From NCBI GenBank assembly GCA_019747875.1, contig JAIEQI010000017.1, forward strand, positions 26,663 through 90,662: a stretch of DNA of 64,000 nt. The letters are read 5' to 3'. The position numbers and the translations under genes were made by a program. Positions 35,993 through 45,647 of this stretch are shown piece by piece. Every line of letters begins with the position of its first letter. The stretch's first letter is position 1. A model generated the notes under the pieces. It saw nothing but the letters and a program-made list of their open reading frames with translations. It ran no database searches and had not been told where the DNA came from. Origin of the DNA: Candidatus Obscuribacterales bacterium. Its GTDB lineage: Bacteria > Cyanobacteriota > Vampirovibrionia > Obscuribacterales > Obscuribacteraceae.

Positions 35993-37012
35993 GTGAAACT
36001 GGCTAGAAAATTGTCTGCCGAAAAGAAAATGGAATTGGCCGGGTACCTGGTCGTAAATTCCGGCACACCCGAAGCATATTTCTTTGAACTCGAGCACGGA
36101 AAGGTGCTCGAGATTGGTCGCAAGCCAGGTTCGCCAACGGGCCCGCGAAAGTTAGTATTGCCGGTTCCCGAAGTTTCCAGCTTACATGCGGAGCTGCGTG
36201 AGGGTCCGCTTGGGTGGACGATCCGAGACATGAACTCCACAAACGGGACTCGTCTCAATGGAAACTGGCTTCAAGCCGGACAAGAGTTTCTCTTGAAGAA
36301 TGGTGATCATATAAAGATCGCGCAGATTGACCTGATTGTGAATTTGCCAGAGTCGGCGCCGCAGCGCTCAGACGACGCAACCGAGGAAGACGAGCACGAG
36401 AGAACACAACTCCACATCAAATTGATGACGGCGACAATCCTGGTGGCGGACATAAGAGCCTTCACCACGCTTTCAGAGCAATTCTCGGATCAACCTCAAA
36501 TTGTGATGCAAGCCGCACAAAGAGTTTTTGCCAGATTCCACGACGAGATCAGAAAAGAACACGGACAGGTTGAAAAAATTGCTGGCGATGCAGTGATGGC
36601 ATACTGGCAAGGCGATGACAGACCAGGTGGAGATACAAATGCCTGCGCCTATCAAGCTTGCTTTACGGCCCTCAAGATCAGACAAGCAGTTCCCTTTATT
36701 GCGGCGCGCAAGGACGATTGGCCTTTTGCAGATTATCCATTACAGGTCGATATCGCACTGGCGACAGGCCCTGTAGCAGCTGGCGTTTTAGGAGCAGGAA
36801 AGTCGAGCCTCGCAGTGTTAGGCGACACGGCCAATTTGGCTTTTCGTTTAGAGAAACTGGTTCCAGCTGAACGACCGGGAGACATCATCATCGACGGCTC
36901 TACCCACGACATGGTGAAGAACCAGTTTGAATTCGAATCCATGGGTCCCGTCACCGTCAAAGGTCGGCAAAAACCGGTTGATGTTTATCGACTGCTCAGC
37001 CTGAAAACGTAG
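35993..37012 (+). CDS. FHA domain fused to class III adenylate/guanylate cyclase
   Basis: A 339-residue protein. An N-terminal FHA domain (about 25-110; VLEIGRKPGS, VSSLHAEL, DMNSTNGTRLNG) would bind phosphothreonine. The cyclase domain (about 145-335) keeps the metal-binding Asp in TILVADIRAFTTLSEQF and in VEKIAGDAVMAYW, and the Asn/Arg pair in VLGDTANLAFRLEKL, so it looks active. It has no membrane segment. It could link Ser/Thr kinase signalling, such as the kinase at 61844, to cAMP (inference). Start GTG 35993 lacks a clear ribosome binding site; ATG 36029 is an alternative. Confidence 0.9.
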   Translation: MKLARKLSAEKKMELAGYLVVNSGTPEAYFFELEHGKVLEIGRKPGSPTGPRKLVLPVPEVSSLHAELREGPLGWTIRDMNSTNGTRLNGNWLQAGQEFLLKNGDHIKIAQIDLIVNLPESAPQRSDDATEEDEHERTQLHIKLMTATILVADIRAFTTLSEQFSDQPQIVMQAAQRVFARFHDEIRKEHGQVEKIAGDAVMAYWQGDDRPGGDTNACAYQACFTALKIRQAVPFIAARKDDWPFADYPLQVDIALATGPVAAGVLGAGKSSLAVLGDTANLAFRLEKLVPAERPGDIIIDGSTHDMVKNQFEFESMGPVTVKGRQKPVDVYRLLSLKT

Positions 37013-37030
37013 AACTCATAGCAATTAGAA

Positions 37031-37047
37031 GCCGGCAAGATGCCGGC
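37031..37047. repeat. Short palindromic intergenic repeat
   Basis: GCCGGC-AAGAT-GCCGGC, then GCTCC. It has the same 6-5-6 layout and AAGAT loop as GCGGAC-AAGAT-GTCCGC at 63847, so it may be a related repeat family. Confidence 0.5.
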
Positions 37048-37142
37048 GCTCCCGGGATCGAACAAAGCCGCAACGAAAGCCGAGACGGGAACTCTACTCC
37101 TACTGCAATACGCACCCGCGACTTAACGAAAGAGAGACTCCG

Positions 37143-38660
37143 ATGACGCAAACGCTGGAAGAATCGGTGGGGCAGCTTATCATCGGTAAGGTGCCCGCAA
37201 AGGTTCTCGATGATGACAACAAAGATTGCCTCAAACACGGCATTACCAGCGGTATCACTATTTTCTCAGAGAATGTCGAATTCCGCGAGCAGGTGATCGA
37301 ACTAACAGATGCAGTTCGCCTGTTTAGTCGACATCCGGCGATTATTGCAGTTGATCAAGAAGGCGGCGCTGTCCAGCGTTTAGACAAAATCATAACGCCG
37401 ATTCCATCCATGATGGCAATGGGGAAGCTCAACGATAAAGAGCGCCTGGATTTGGTCATCGGTCTTGCCGGTAAGCAAATGCGCTTGCTTGGCATAAATT
37501 GCGTATTCGCGCCAGTGCTCGACGTGAACACAAACGCACGCAATCCAATAATTGGAACGAGAGCGTTTGGATCCAATCCTGCGCTCGTCGCAGATCTGGG
37601 TGCGGCGGTGATACGAAGCTACATTGACTCCGGTGTACTACCAGTGGCAAAACACTTTCCCGGACACGGCGACAGCGATGTTGACTCGCACCTAACTCTA
37701 CCAAAACTAAACCACGATATGGAGCGGCTCGAAAGCATCGAACTCTTCCCCTTCAGAGAGAACTTGCTGATCGCACCAGCAATGATGGTGGCACATTTGT
37801 GGATCACAGCGTTGAATAAGGATCCACTTCCGGCGAGTCTCTCACCGGAAGTGGTATCAGATTTGCTACGCGAGCAAATGGGCTACCAAAACTTGCTGGT
37901 TAGCGATGACATGCTTATGAAAGCAATCGGAAATACATGGGGATTGGAAGAAGCCTGCGTCCGCGCTATTGCAGCAGGGCTAGATCTCCTTCTCGTTTGC
38001 TCCAATGCTGCAGATGCCAGAAAAGTAAATGAAGCGATTGTCAGCGCAGTTCGGTCAGGGCGAATACCCGAAGAGAGAATTCAACGAGCAGCTAGAGCTA
38101 GACAGGCTGCATTGAACAAAATCCCAGCGCACGATGAGATGGACAAGGCTCGGCGATTATCCATTTTAGAGAAGTCGGTATCAGCTAGCGATCCAATCGT
38201 ACTGGATAGCTCATTCAAGGCTCTCGAAACTCGCGGATTCCCGCGACGTGCGTTTGCCGTGGCGGAGCCGATTCACTTGTTCATTCCGCAGCACGATCGT
38301 TATCAGCTAAAGTTTCGCGAATCACTACTTGAACTACTCCCAGAAATGGAGATTCATCTTGTAGAACACCGCTACAAGTTCAATGACATGACAGATGCAC
38401 AATGCGCTGAGATGGCTAGAAATAGCGGACAAAACTGCGTTCTCTTTACATTCAGAGCCGTCATAAACCGCCAACAACTGAAGCTTGCCGAGTACCTCCA
38501 AGAGCAGGCTCCAAACAGACTACTAGTCGCGTGCGATATTCCCTACGATCTGGATATATTGCAAGACTGGGAAAACGCCGTCGCTATCCACGATCCATCA
38601 GACCTCGGAGTTCGTGCATTTGCACAACTGGTCGCCAGACAACTAATGTGCCACCACTAG
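37143..38660 (+). CDS. Glycoside hydrolase family 3, beta-N-acetylhexosaminidase (NagZ-like)
   Basis: A 505-residue protein that would release N-acetylglucosamine in peptidoglycan recycling. It has DQEGGAVQRL, KHFPGHGDSDVDSHLTLP with the Asp-His general acid pair (about D181/H183) and the nucleophile Asp in VSDDMLM (about D255). These are NagZ-type features. The C-terminal 150 residues form an extra domain (LFIPQHDRYQLKFRES), longer than E. coli NagZ and like the Gram-positive and two-domain forms. No signal peptide, so it is likely cytosolic. ATG 37143. Confidence 0.88.
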   Translation: MTQTLEESVGQLIIGKVPAKVLDDDNKDCLKHGITSGITIFSENVEFREQVIELTDAVRLFSRHPAIIAVDQEGGAVQRLDKIITPIPSMMAMGKLNDKERLDLVIGLAGKQMRLLGINCVFAPVLDVNTNARNPIIGTRAFGSNPALVADLGAAVIRSYIDSGVLPVAKHFPGHGDSDVDSHLTLPKLNHDMERLESIELFPFRENLLIAPAMMVAHLWITALNKDPLPASLSPEVVSDLLREQMGYQNLLVSDDMLMKAIGNTWGLEEACVRAIAAGLDLLLVCSNAADARKVNEAIVSAVRSGRIPEERIQRAARARQAALNKIPAHDEMDKARRLSILEKSVSASDPIVLDSSFKALETRGFPRRAFAVAEPIHLFIPQHDRYQLKFRESLLELLPEMEIHLVEHRYKFNDMTDAQCAEMARNSGQNCVLFTFRAVINRQQLKLAEYLQEQAPNRLLVACDIPYDLDILQDWENAVAIHDPSDLGVRAFAQLVARQLMCHH

Positions 38661-38846
38661 AAATCGTGTCAGACGAATCAATCAATCTACCAAACCGACT
38701 TGCTTGACTGCATCCAATTTTGCTAGTTCAATGATTTCTCCAGGACACAGCTCGCCATAATATAAGCAGTAGTTCTTATCTATGGGGGCAGCAAATTGGA
38801 ACCGTAGTTTCATAAATTCCCCCAAATAAACCCGATCCACGGAGGT

Positions 38847-39551
38847 TCATTTCGCTCTCTTTCGGGAGCTCGCGGTGCGGTTAAGTTGCTCCTTGTACAA
38901 AAGGAATTCGGAACTTTTAAGCCCTTCAGCCAGAACTTTATCCGCACCGTCAGAGTCAGCAGCAATAAGAGCGGGCTCGTTAATCCATAAACCGGGGAAC
39001 ACTAATGAGCAAAACGTTCCATCTTTATTCGGTTTGAGCTCCGTTCCTTCTTGCAATCGAAACCAGTGAATTCTCTTTGGTTCGACGCAGTAAACTATGT
39101 ATTCAATTACACCCGCTTTTGTATAGCGATGCTTCTTCAGATGTAAATCGATAGCACGAGATGAGTGGGCAATCTCTGCAACTAGCTCTGGTGCGCCGTG
39201 CAAGAAACCTTTCTTCAGACTCGAACGCCCACCAAGCTTCTCTGGCAGTCGCAAGAGACCGTCAGGCTGAACTTCGTCATCTTCACCTAAAATCACAGTC
39301 ACGTTCTGAGATTTCTCAACATGTTTTGTAGTCTTTGCATATTGAGAAAGTAAATCCATTAGATCCGAATCGCTCCGTCCATGAACATAGCTCACAGGTG
39401 ATGGCTCAAAGACCATTCCACCTATTAGCTCGGCACGATAACAGTCTGGCATATTGCTGTATGCGAAATGGAATTCTGGCTGTTTCATCTGATCACCGTT
39501 ATGAAGATCAGGACACTGCTTAGACAGAAGAATCTTAGGGTTGATAGCCAT
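38847..39551 (-). CDS. Uma2 family (DUF820) putative endonuclease
   Basis: A 234-residue protein of the PD-(D/E)XK-like Uma2 family, very abundant in cyanobacteria. It shows AELIGGMVFEPSPVS, VQPDGLLRLPE and PELVAEIAHSSRAIDLHLKKHRYTKAGVIEYIV (position only), with the D-ExxK-type core. ATG 39551 has an excellent AAGGAGGTG. The biological role of the family is unsettled. Confidence 0.85.
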   Translation of the reverse strand: MAINPKILLSKQCPDLHNGDQMKQPEFHFAYSNMPDCYRAELIGGMVFEPSPVSYVHGRSDSDLMDLLSQYAKTTKHVEKSQNVTVILGEDDEVQPDGLLRLPEKLGGRSSLKKGFLHGAPELVAEIAHSSRAIDLHLKKHRYTKAGVIEYIVYCVEPKRIHWFRLQEGTELKPNKDGTFCSLVFPGLWINEPALIAADSDGADKVLAEGLKSSEFLLYKEQLNRTASSRKRAK

Positions 39552-39637
39552 CGGGCACCTCCTTTCAGATCATATGCAATAAATTTATTCTGGCATCCAT
39601 TCGTATGGATCCAAAATTAAATCTACTGGCTTGAGAT

Positions 39638-40078
39638 CTAAAGAATTTTCTCAAGGACTCTGCGTAATGTATCTGGAATCGGGATCGACTTGTTTGTGTC
39701 GGGATCTATTACAACGATGACTGATTCCGCGGTGGAGCAGCATTGGTCTTTGTAGAAGATAGCTTGGCCGACACGAAAGGAGCTGCGTCCGATTGAGAGG
39801 ATCTTAGATCCGACTTTTACATCGCCGGGGAAATGCATTTCTTTCAAATAGTCGAGCGCGAGCTTTGCGATTACAAATGCTGTGCCTGCACCCGCGACGG
39901 AATCGCCATCAGTGGAGAACAAGAAGTCTACACGTCCGGATTCGTACAGCGTGCAGTACACAGCGTTGTTGATATGACCCTGGCGGTCAGTGTCTCCGTA
40001 GCGCAGATTGATAGTTGACCATTGCTTGTAAGCAGATGGGTCGGTATCGCTTACGGTGCCTCTTTGTTCAACTGACAT
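39638..40078 (-). CDS. Acyl-CoA thioesterase, hotdog fold (4HBT)
   Basis: A 146-residue protein. ATG 40078 follows AAGGA; the open frame extends to 40375 but would overlap the next gene and carries no domain. The hotdog motif RYGDTDRQGHINNAVY has the catalytic Asp typical of 4-hydroxybenzoyl-CoA thioesterase-like proteins. The rest is a normal single-hotdog length. It lies 73 bases downstream of the HAD gene and reads the same way. Confidence 0.88.
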   Translation of the reverse strand: MSVEQRGTVSDTDPSAYKQWSTINLRYGDTDRQGHINNAVYCTLYESGRVDFLFSTDGDSVAGAGTAFVIAKLALDYLKEMHFPGDVKVGSKILSIGRSSFRVGQAIFYKDQCCSTAESVIVVIDPDTNKSIPIPDTLRRVLEKIL

Positions 40079-40151
40079 ATGTTTTATCCTTAGACTCTCT
40101 TCGCTGATAAGATTCCGACTGGCGTGCTCTCTAAAGAACCGCCTACCAGGA

Positions 40152-41018
40152 TCATTCTTCAAACTCAGCTTCGCTGCGTTCCAAATGGGCGCGCTGTGCA
40201 ACTGTCGAAACAGCGGCACGCAGAAGCGCGCCAAGTTCATCAGTCTTTCGAAAGCGCGGAGCATGCATGCTGATAACGCGATCCGTAGATAGGAATTCCA
40301 GCAGCGCACGCTTTGCCGATCGCGCCTCCGTTGGGTTGAATACACCGAAAGCCATTCCGCCCATTCTTTTGACAAGCGAAAAGCAAGGAATGTCAGTTAG
40401 CCCATCGCCGACATAGATCATATTCTTAAAGGGCACACGCCGACGCGCCACGGGGATGTCCTTGTTCACGGCATAACGATTCTCATCAACTTGTGCTGGA
40501 CTAATACCTTTATTGATTTCAAATAGATAACGCGTCTTCTCCGTGAAGGTGACGCATTTCTTGACCTGATAAATAACTCCGGTTACCGGATGCTCGCCAA
40601 ACTGGCAGCCATACACAGCAGAAAAGTATTTCTGCACAAGAGGTATATCCGAAATCAAATCTTGAAGTCCGCCTGACACTATATAGAACTCGAGATTTAT
40701 GTCGGAAGAAACCGCTTGGGCGATCTCGCGCAACTCTTTGAGCATTGTGCTCAAGCCGTTATAGAAGCGTGGAGCCAACGATTTCCCGAATTCGCGCAAG
40801 CCGTTATTGGTCATCGGCCCCAGCGGCTTACCTTCACCGGCGTATTCAAGAAGTCGATTCAAATAGGCGAGCGCCGGCTCATACCCATTCAAAAGATAAT
40901 CCTTGACAGTACTCCCCCAGAACTCGTCGGGGTCGACGCCGTGCTGTTTGATGAGCTCGGTGGTTGAGTCCGGCATCAAAGTGTCGTCGAAATCAAAAAT
41001 CAAAGCGATATTCTTCAT
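40152..41018 (-). CDS. HAD superfamily phosphatase
   Basis: A 288-residue protein, taking ATG 41018 so that the HAD motif I is at the N-terminus (ALIFDFDDTLMPDS). Motif II/III region EFYIVSGGLQDLI and motif IV IYVGDGLTDIPCF are present, and a helical cap sits between. It resembles phosphoserine-phosphatase-like proteins. The substrate is unknown. The frame extends to 41168 without support. Confidence 0.85.
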   Translation of the reverse strand: MKNIALIFDFDDTLMPDSTTELIKQHGVDPDEFWGSTVKDYLLNGYEPALAYLNRLLEYAGEGKPLGPMTNNGLREFGKSLAPRFYNGLSTMLKELREIAQAVSSDINLEFYIVSGGLQDLISDIPLVQKYFSAVYGCQFGEHPVTGVIYQVKKCVTFTEKTRYLFEINKGISPAQVDENRYAVNKDIPVARRRVPFKNMIYVGDGLTDIPCFSLVKRMGGMAFGVFNPTEARSAKRALLEFLSTDRVISMHAPRFRKTDELGALLRAAVSTVAQRAHLERSEAEFEE

Positions 41019-41258
41019 CGCGGTGTGCCCGGATTTCCTGCTGCTGAAAGCTTCCAGTATTCTCGCAGACTCAACACAGGGGTTACTTTCAATTAAACAA
41101 ATCCTATTTCCCCTAATTTCGGCAGGGGTGTCGTTAAGAAGAAGTTCGACAAACTGCTTCAAACCCAATCAGCAGCCACCAGCCAGGCTCGCGTTTGAAA
41201 CAGTCGAAGATATTGTCTTGCATAAATATCAGCCAATAATCGTCTAGGAGAATTGAAT

Positions 41259-42614
41259 ATGTTGGGGAAGAAAATTAGCCTTTCAATCAAAAAGGCGTTC
41301 GGAATTACTATGTCATTGGCAATTGGATTGTCCGCTATGACGGCTCCAGTGCTCGCAGATAACGAAGCAAAATTGAAATTACCAGTTGGAAAAGTAAAGA
41401 GAACAGCAGCCCCTGTTTACGACTGTTCTCCAGATCTTCTTCTCATTATGCCTAATGCCCAAGCCGATAATGATGAAGTTAGCGACCTCCTCAAAGAAGC
41501 CAAAGGTGAACTTGTAGGCACCATGGGTGAAGGCAGACTGAAGTGCTTGATATACAAAACAGAAAAAGGCCACATGGCAGATACAGAGAAGAAGTTCATG
41601 AAGGACAAGGAACACTTCAAGTACATCAGCCGCAACTACCGTTTCAGAGCTCAGGTTGTTCCAAATGACCCACGCTTCACATCAGAATGGCACCTCGGCG
41701 CAATCAATGCACCGAAAGCATGGGACACAACCATGGGTAACCATACAAAAGTAGCCATCTTCGATACAGGCTGCCAAGCCAGCATTTCTGACCTCGCCGG
41801 CAAGACAATGAAGGGATACGACGCCACTACAGTCGGTGCTCGCCTAACAGTTCTCGGCGGACCTGGACCAATCGGTGACCTCCTCGGTGGACTCGGTGGA
41901 GCCCTTTCCGAAGGCGCCCAAAAGGACGTTCAAGGACACGGCACGCTAGTCGCCACAACCGCTGCAGCAACGGCTAACAACAAGATTGATACTGCCGGCG
42001 TCGCCCCTGGCGCTCGTGTTTATCCAGTACAGATTGCTGGTGAGAACGGCATGACCGACGACATTGCAATCATGGCTGGACTCTTGAATATGATGGCCAG
42101 TGGCAACAAAATCGTCAACATCAGCTATGCCGCACCGCCCCCGGTTGGATTCACCAACGCCCTCCTGCACGCTCCACTGCACGTCTACATGCAAACGTTC
42201 CATGACCTCGAAGGTGGATTGATCTTCCTTTCGTCCGGCAACGACGGCATGTTTGACCCATGCCCGCCAACCCACTATGTCAACGTTGTCTCAGCAATCG
42301 GTCCAGACCTTAAGCTCACGGACTTCTCCAACTGGGGATTGCCAGTCACCTTCACCGCCCCCGGCAAAGGCATTGTCTGTACAGCCCGCGACGGCAAAAT
42401 CAAGAGCGTTGATGGAACATCATTCTCAAGCCCAATCGTCGCTTCAATTGCTGCCCTCGTTTGGAACGCCAACCCTGGTTTGCCGAACGTCGCAGTGGAA
42501 AGCATCCTGAAAGCTAGCTGCTTCAAGGCCGGTTCCGCACCGTGGACACCATACTACGGTTTCGGAATGCCTGACGCTGCCAAAGCCGTCAAGATGGCCA
42601 AATTCGGTATGTAA
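41259..42614 (+). CDS. Secreted subtilisin-like serine protease (S8)
   Basis: A 451-residue protease. A signal peptide (AFGITMSLAIGLSAMTAPVLA) is followed by an I9-type propeptide region (about 50-130). The catalytic triad is D169 (VAIFDTGC), H227 (GHGTLVATTAA) and S388 (GTSFSSPIVAS), and the oxyanion Asn is in SSGNDG. ATG 41259 follows AGGAGA; a TTG at 41253 is in frame. The mature enzyme is probably active outside the cell. A perfect terminator follows. Confidence 0.93.
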   Translation: MLGKKISLSIKKAFGITMSLAIGLSAMTAPVLADNEAKLKLPVGKVKRTAAPVYDCSPDLLLIMPNAQADNDEVSDLLKEAKGELVGTMGEGRLKCLIYKTEKGHMADTEKKFMKDKEHFKYISRNYRFRAQVVPNDPRFTSEWHLGAINAPKAWDTTMGNHTKVAIFDTGCQASISDLAGKTMKGYDATTVGARLTVLGGPGPIGDLLGGLGGALSEGAQKDVQGHGTLVATTAAATANNKIDTAGVAPGARVYPVQIAGENGMTDDIAIMAGLLNMMASGNKIVNISYAAPPPVGFTNALLHAPLHVYMQTFHDLEGGLIFLSSGNDGMFDPCPPTHYVNVVSAIGPDLKLTDFSNWGLPVTFTAPGKGIVCTARDGKIKSVDGTSFSSPIVASIAALVWNANPGLPNVAVESILKASCFKAGSAPWTPYYGFGMPDAAKAVKMAKFGM

Positions 42615-42643
42615 TAAGTTTCACTCGCAAACTCAAGCCCCGG

Positions 42644-42672
42644 GAGCGCCTCGCAAGAGGCGCTCTTCGTTT
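42644..42672 (+). terminator. Intrinsic terminator of the subtilase gene
   Basis: GAGCGCCTC-GCAA-GAGGCGCTC is a perfect 9-bp stem with a tetraloop, followed by TTCGTTT. Confidence 0.8.
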
Positions 42673-42868
42673 CTAGGATCATTCACAGCCGCGAAAGGGA
42701 TCTTTATTCTCCAAGCAGCTACAGCAAAAATATCTCCCAGGTTCCCTAAATTTCGCCCGAAAGCAGTTATTAGCTAGGGGAAAGCGACATGATCAAGAGA
42801 GAGTTCATGTCGTAAAAGAGAGCTGTTCTCCAGCCAGCCATAAAGAAGACAGCCAGAGAGATAAACAG

Positions 42869-43411
42869 ATGAGCACCAGTAAAAAACGTGGACAAAGAGG
42901 AGGCGCGATTGCTGAATTCGGCACAGCATTTGTCGTGCTAGTTATCTTCTTCTTCGTTCCACTCGTAAATTTGAGTTTTATTGCCGTAAAGTACTTCATT
43001 GCACAAGGTCTCATTCAAGAATATGTGCATCGACTAGCCGAAACAGAGAAACGTTCTGAAGCATACACCATGTTGAGCACCGACGACTGGTGGAAGGATT
43101 TTTGCGACCGCTGCGGTGTTACTGTCAGCGGACACGAGCTAAAACTTGTGGTTTGCGGTGCAACCGGCTCGGACAAGATCACACTTTCATCTGGGGCGCC
43201 GGTCACCTCTCAATGGTTACCGGGTGGCTCAAAAGCACCATGCATTTATACCTTGGATCTTGTAGTTGATGTTCTTATCCCACCCATATACAGCGGTGGT
43301 CCAGCCGTACCCGGTATCACATCACCCCTTCCACTAAAAATTGAAGGTCATTCCAATTGGGAAAATCTCAGCCGCAACCCAGTTACCTCGGGGTATTTCA
43401 TCAATGAATAG
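42869..43411 (+). CDS. TadE-like pseudopilin
   Basis: A 180-residue protein with a type IV prepilin-like N-terminus: RGGAIAEFGTAFVVLVIFFF. Cleavage between the two Gly would leave GAIAEF, placing Glu at +5 and Phe at +6 as in TadE. One hydrophobic helix follows (about 19-40). The rest is extracytoplasmic with four Cys (CDRC and two more) that may form disulfides. It overlaps the next gene by 8 bases. No Tad ATPase or prepilin peptidase is in the window. Confidence 0.7.
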   Translation: MSTSKKRGQRGGAIAEFGTAFVVLVIFFFVPLVNLSFIAVKYFIAQGLIQEYVHRLAETEKRSEAYTMLSTDDWWKDFCDRCGVTVSGHELKLVVCGATGSDKITLSSGAPVTSQWLPGGSKAPCIYTLDLVVDVLIPPIYSGGPAVPGITSPLPLKIEGHSNWENLSRNPVTSGYFINE

Positions 43412-44030
43412 CATCGCATCCTTGAGCAAGAAGCTCGCAGTAATCATGGGAATCACATCGCTAGCAACACTCACCTCATTTACACACGCACCCAAAGCAA
43501 TGAGCGATAGCATCCACGTGGACCGTCCCTTTGAATGGACAGTCCAAATCGACACCAAGCAACTCAAAAACCAATTTCAATATAACAGTTCAGAATTAAA
43601 AGAACTCGTAAAAGCAAAAATGACCTATTACAAAATGACCGACGAAGACAACAAGACAGACTACGAAGATCTCTGGTACGCCAAAGCCAAAACGCTTGGA
43701 ATGGAGCGCCACCACAAACTCGAAATCACACAAGGCGATGCTATTTGTATCAAAGTCAAACACATCGGTGAATACACAAGCTACGACGAACAGCGAGCAT
43801 CCGGCAAAGCTGTTATGAAAGTGGTTCTGGATGCTGCAGTGAACAAAAACATGATCGCTACAATCAAAGTTCCAATGACCTCCTTTCACACCATCGCGCA
43901 AGAAATAGAGAACTATCACTTCTCACCTGCACCGTCGGGTTCACCAGAGAGCCCCGTCGATAGCGACTTGAACTTGTTCCTGGAATCGGAGCCAGCAGGT
44001 CTGAGTCAATCATTTGCCCACATGCATTAA
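43404..44030 (+). CDS. Exported protein in the TadE-like operon
   Basis: A 208-residue protein starting at ATG 43404, inside the end of the previous gene. The N-terminus is a signal peptide (LAVIMGITSLATLTSFTHA). The mature part is charged and soluble (FEWTVQIDTKQLKNQF, then YHFSPAPSGS). No family. The overlap indicates coupled translation with the TadE-like gene. Confidence 0.65.
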   Translation: MNSIASLSKKLAVIMGITSLATLTSFTHAPKAMSDSIHVDRPFEWTVQIDTKQLKNQFQYNSSELKELVKAKMTYYKMTDEDNKTDYEDLWYAKAKTLGMERHHKLEITQGDAICIKVKHIGEYTSYDEQRASGKAVMKVVLDAAVNKNMIATIKVPMTSFHTIAQEIENYHFSPAPSGSPESPVDSDLNLFLESEPAGLSQSFAHMH

Positions 44031-44096
44031 GCATCCCGTGCGACGCCAGTCATTGCCACCCAAAAGTTTACTACGACCACTCTCTCTACTGTCTCA

Positions 44097-44129
44097 CGAG
44101 AAGCCCTGCAAATAAGCAGGGTTTTCTCG
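44097..44129 (+). terminator. Intrinsic terminator
   Basis: CCCTGC-AAATAA-GCAGGG with an outer CGAGAA/TTCTCG extension and a TTTT run, between the exported-protein gene and the TadG-like gene. Confidence 0.75.
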
Positions 44130-44202
44130 TTTATGCAGCCTAAAATGGTGACGCCGAGCGTAATAGAGACACAGGGGAAAAATGTTGTAGAGGATCAGCA
44201 CC

Positions 44203-45087
44203 ATGATTCGCACATATGAACGCGCATCACGCGCAAACAAAGGAAACAGAAGTAACAAGGGCAACATGCTCGTATTGAGTGGGGTCTTTCTGGCATTATT
44301 AGCAGTTTTGGTATTAGTCGCTTGCTCGTTCGGTGGGCTGTTCTTTGTATTTAATAGAATCCAGACAACCACAGACGAATTGGCGTTAACAGGTGCCCGT
44401 AAGTTGAATGAACAAGACCGCATCGGTCAAATGAATAACATGATTGCGCGCTGCCGCCAATTAGTATATGACGCACACGAATCACACACCTATGCTTATG
44501 AGAATGCAGACCATCTAAACCAACTAGCTGAGCAACTGCACGAAGAAGCTAGAGAAGGAGCGATTCTCCTGGAAGCTGAGCGCCAGAAGTTGAGAACCGT
44601 AGCAGTCAACGAAGCCAAATCGGCAATCGCAGATAGATACAATGAACTCAAGGAAGCACACGCACTGGTACTTCCATGGCTAAAAGTCGCCATACCAACA
44701 ACGCCGGTTGTGGACTTCGGTTGCGCAAAAGACATCAGCTCAAACGTAGCGGAACTGAAAGGCATCGATGAACTGGAAACGGAAGACAGCAAGCTTTACG
44801 TTCAAACAGATTCTCACCTCTACAAAGAAAACATCGACGCAAAAATTTCTTCTGATTCAGAGCTTCATTTCTGGATATCGTCATTGCCGGCGCCAGTGCA
44901 ATCAACTGTTGCCCCGGCTCGCTGCATTCTTGCCAAACAGTACAAAGCGCTCATGCATCCGGACTTACCGTCGGTCTGTAAGGTAGAAATGAAACTCGGA
45001 GTTGATACCGGAATTGGTGCCGACGCACATCAGGAAATGAAAGCAACTGGAATTGCAGTTGCAACTGGAGGCGAAAAAGTTCTCTAA
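44203..45087 (+). CDS. TadG-like membrane protein
   Basis: A 294-residue protein. After a short basic lead, a hydrophobic helix (MLVLSGVFLALLAVLVLVAC) starts near residue 22, then QTTTDELALTGARKLN, typical of TadE/G-like proteins (Flp-pilus TadG). A coiled coil (about 95-150) follows. ATG 44203 is preceded by GAGG. It is separated from the TadE-like genes by a terminator, so it is at least partly expressed on its own. Confidence 0.65.
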   Translation: MIRTYERASRANKGNRSNKGNMLVLSGVFLALLAVLVLVACSFGGLFFVFNRIQTTTDELALTGARKLNEQDRIGQMNNMIARCRQLVYDAHESHTYAYENADHLNQLAEQLHEEAREGAILLEAERQKLRTVAVNEAKSAIADRYNELKEAHALVLPWLKVAIPTTPVVDFGCAKDISSNVAELKGIDELETEDSKLYVQTDSHLYKENIDAKISSDSELHFWISSLPAPVQSTVAPARCILAKQYKALMHPDLPSVCKVEMKLGVDTGIGADAHQEMKATGIAVATGGEKVL

Positions 45088-45149
45088 GTAGCCATCAAGC
45101 TTTTATGGCTCTGCTGATGAACCTAATCAATCAAGCAAGGGCGCCTGCT

Positions 45150-45431
45150 CTAGTTCAACTTAGCAAAAGTCATCACAACTGGTTGCCGCCCGCGTTGCAC
45201 ATATCCTTGAGACAGAACTTTTACACCCGCCTCGGGAGATTGAGAAAGATCTACGGTGTAGGGAAGAACTTGCGGATTGAACTCAATTTTTTCGTAAGAG
45301 CGACCGAATTCATCCACAAAAGTGCCACGAATCTCATAATCGTTTCCGCAAAGACAAACCACTTTGAAATCAACAAAATAACCAATAAGTTGGCCGCTCG
45401 AAGTTGTCACTCTCGCCTTGACATCGCTCAC
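45150..45431 (-). CDS. Small hypothetical protein
   Basis: A 93-residue soluble beta-rich protein (LIGYFVDFKVVCLCGNDYEIRGTFVDEF, position only). The start is GTG 45431 after GGGAGGG. The CxC within it may bind metal. No family. The good ribosome binding site and composition support it. Confidence 0.6.
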   Translation of the reverse strand: MSDVKARVTTSSGQLIGYFVDFKVVCLCGNDYEIRGTFVDEFGRSYEKIEFNPQVLPYTVDLSQSPEAGVKVLSQGYVQRGRQPVVMTFAKLN

Positions 45432-45647
45432 CGGTTTGTCCCTCCCACACTAGCTTTTCAAGATTTGTTTTTTGCCGCTCTCTCAGCTGATTCTTGCTGA
45501 CATTTCCTGTTTGAAACTTAGAATCGGCAGCAGTTCGTCACGAAGAAAAATGAATTATCGCAGTTTACTTCCAAAAAGAACTCTGCCCAAGAAATTTCTG
45601 AAAACAGTTGGGAGAAATGTGTTAAGAATTAGAGGTTAAGACTCGAC

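Noticed and set aside
40079..40375. N-terminal extension of the thioesterase frame
   Set aside because: It overlaps the HAD gene, and the hotdog domain begins after ATG 40078, which has a good ribosome binding site.
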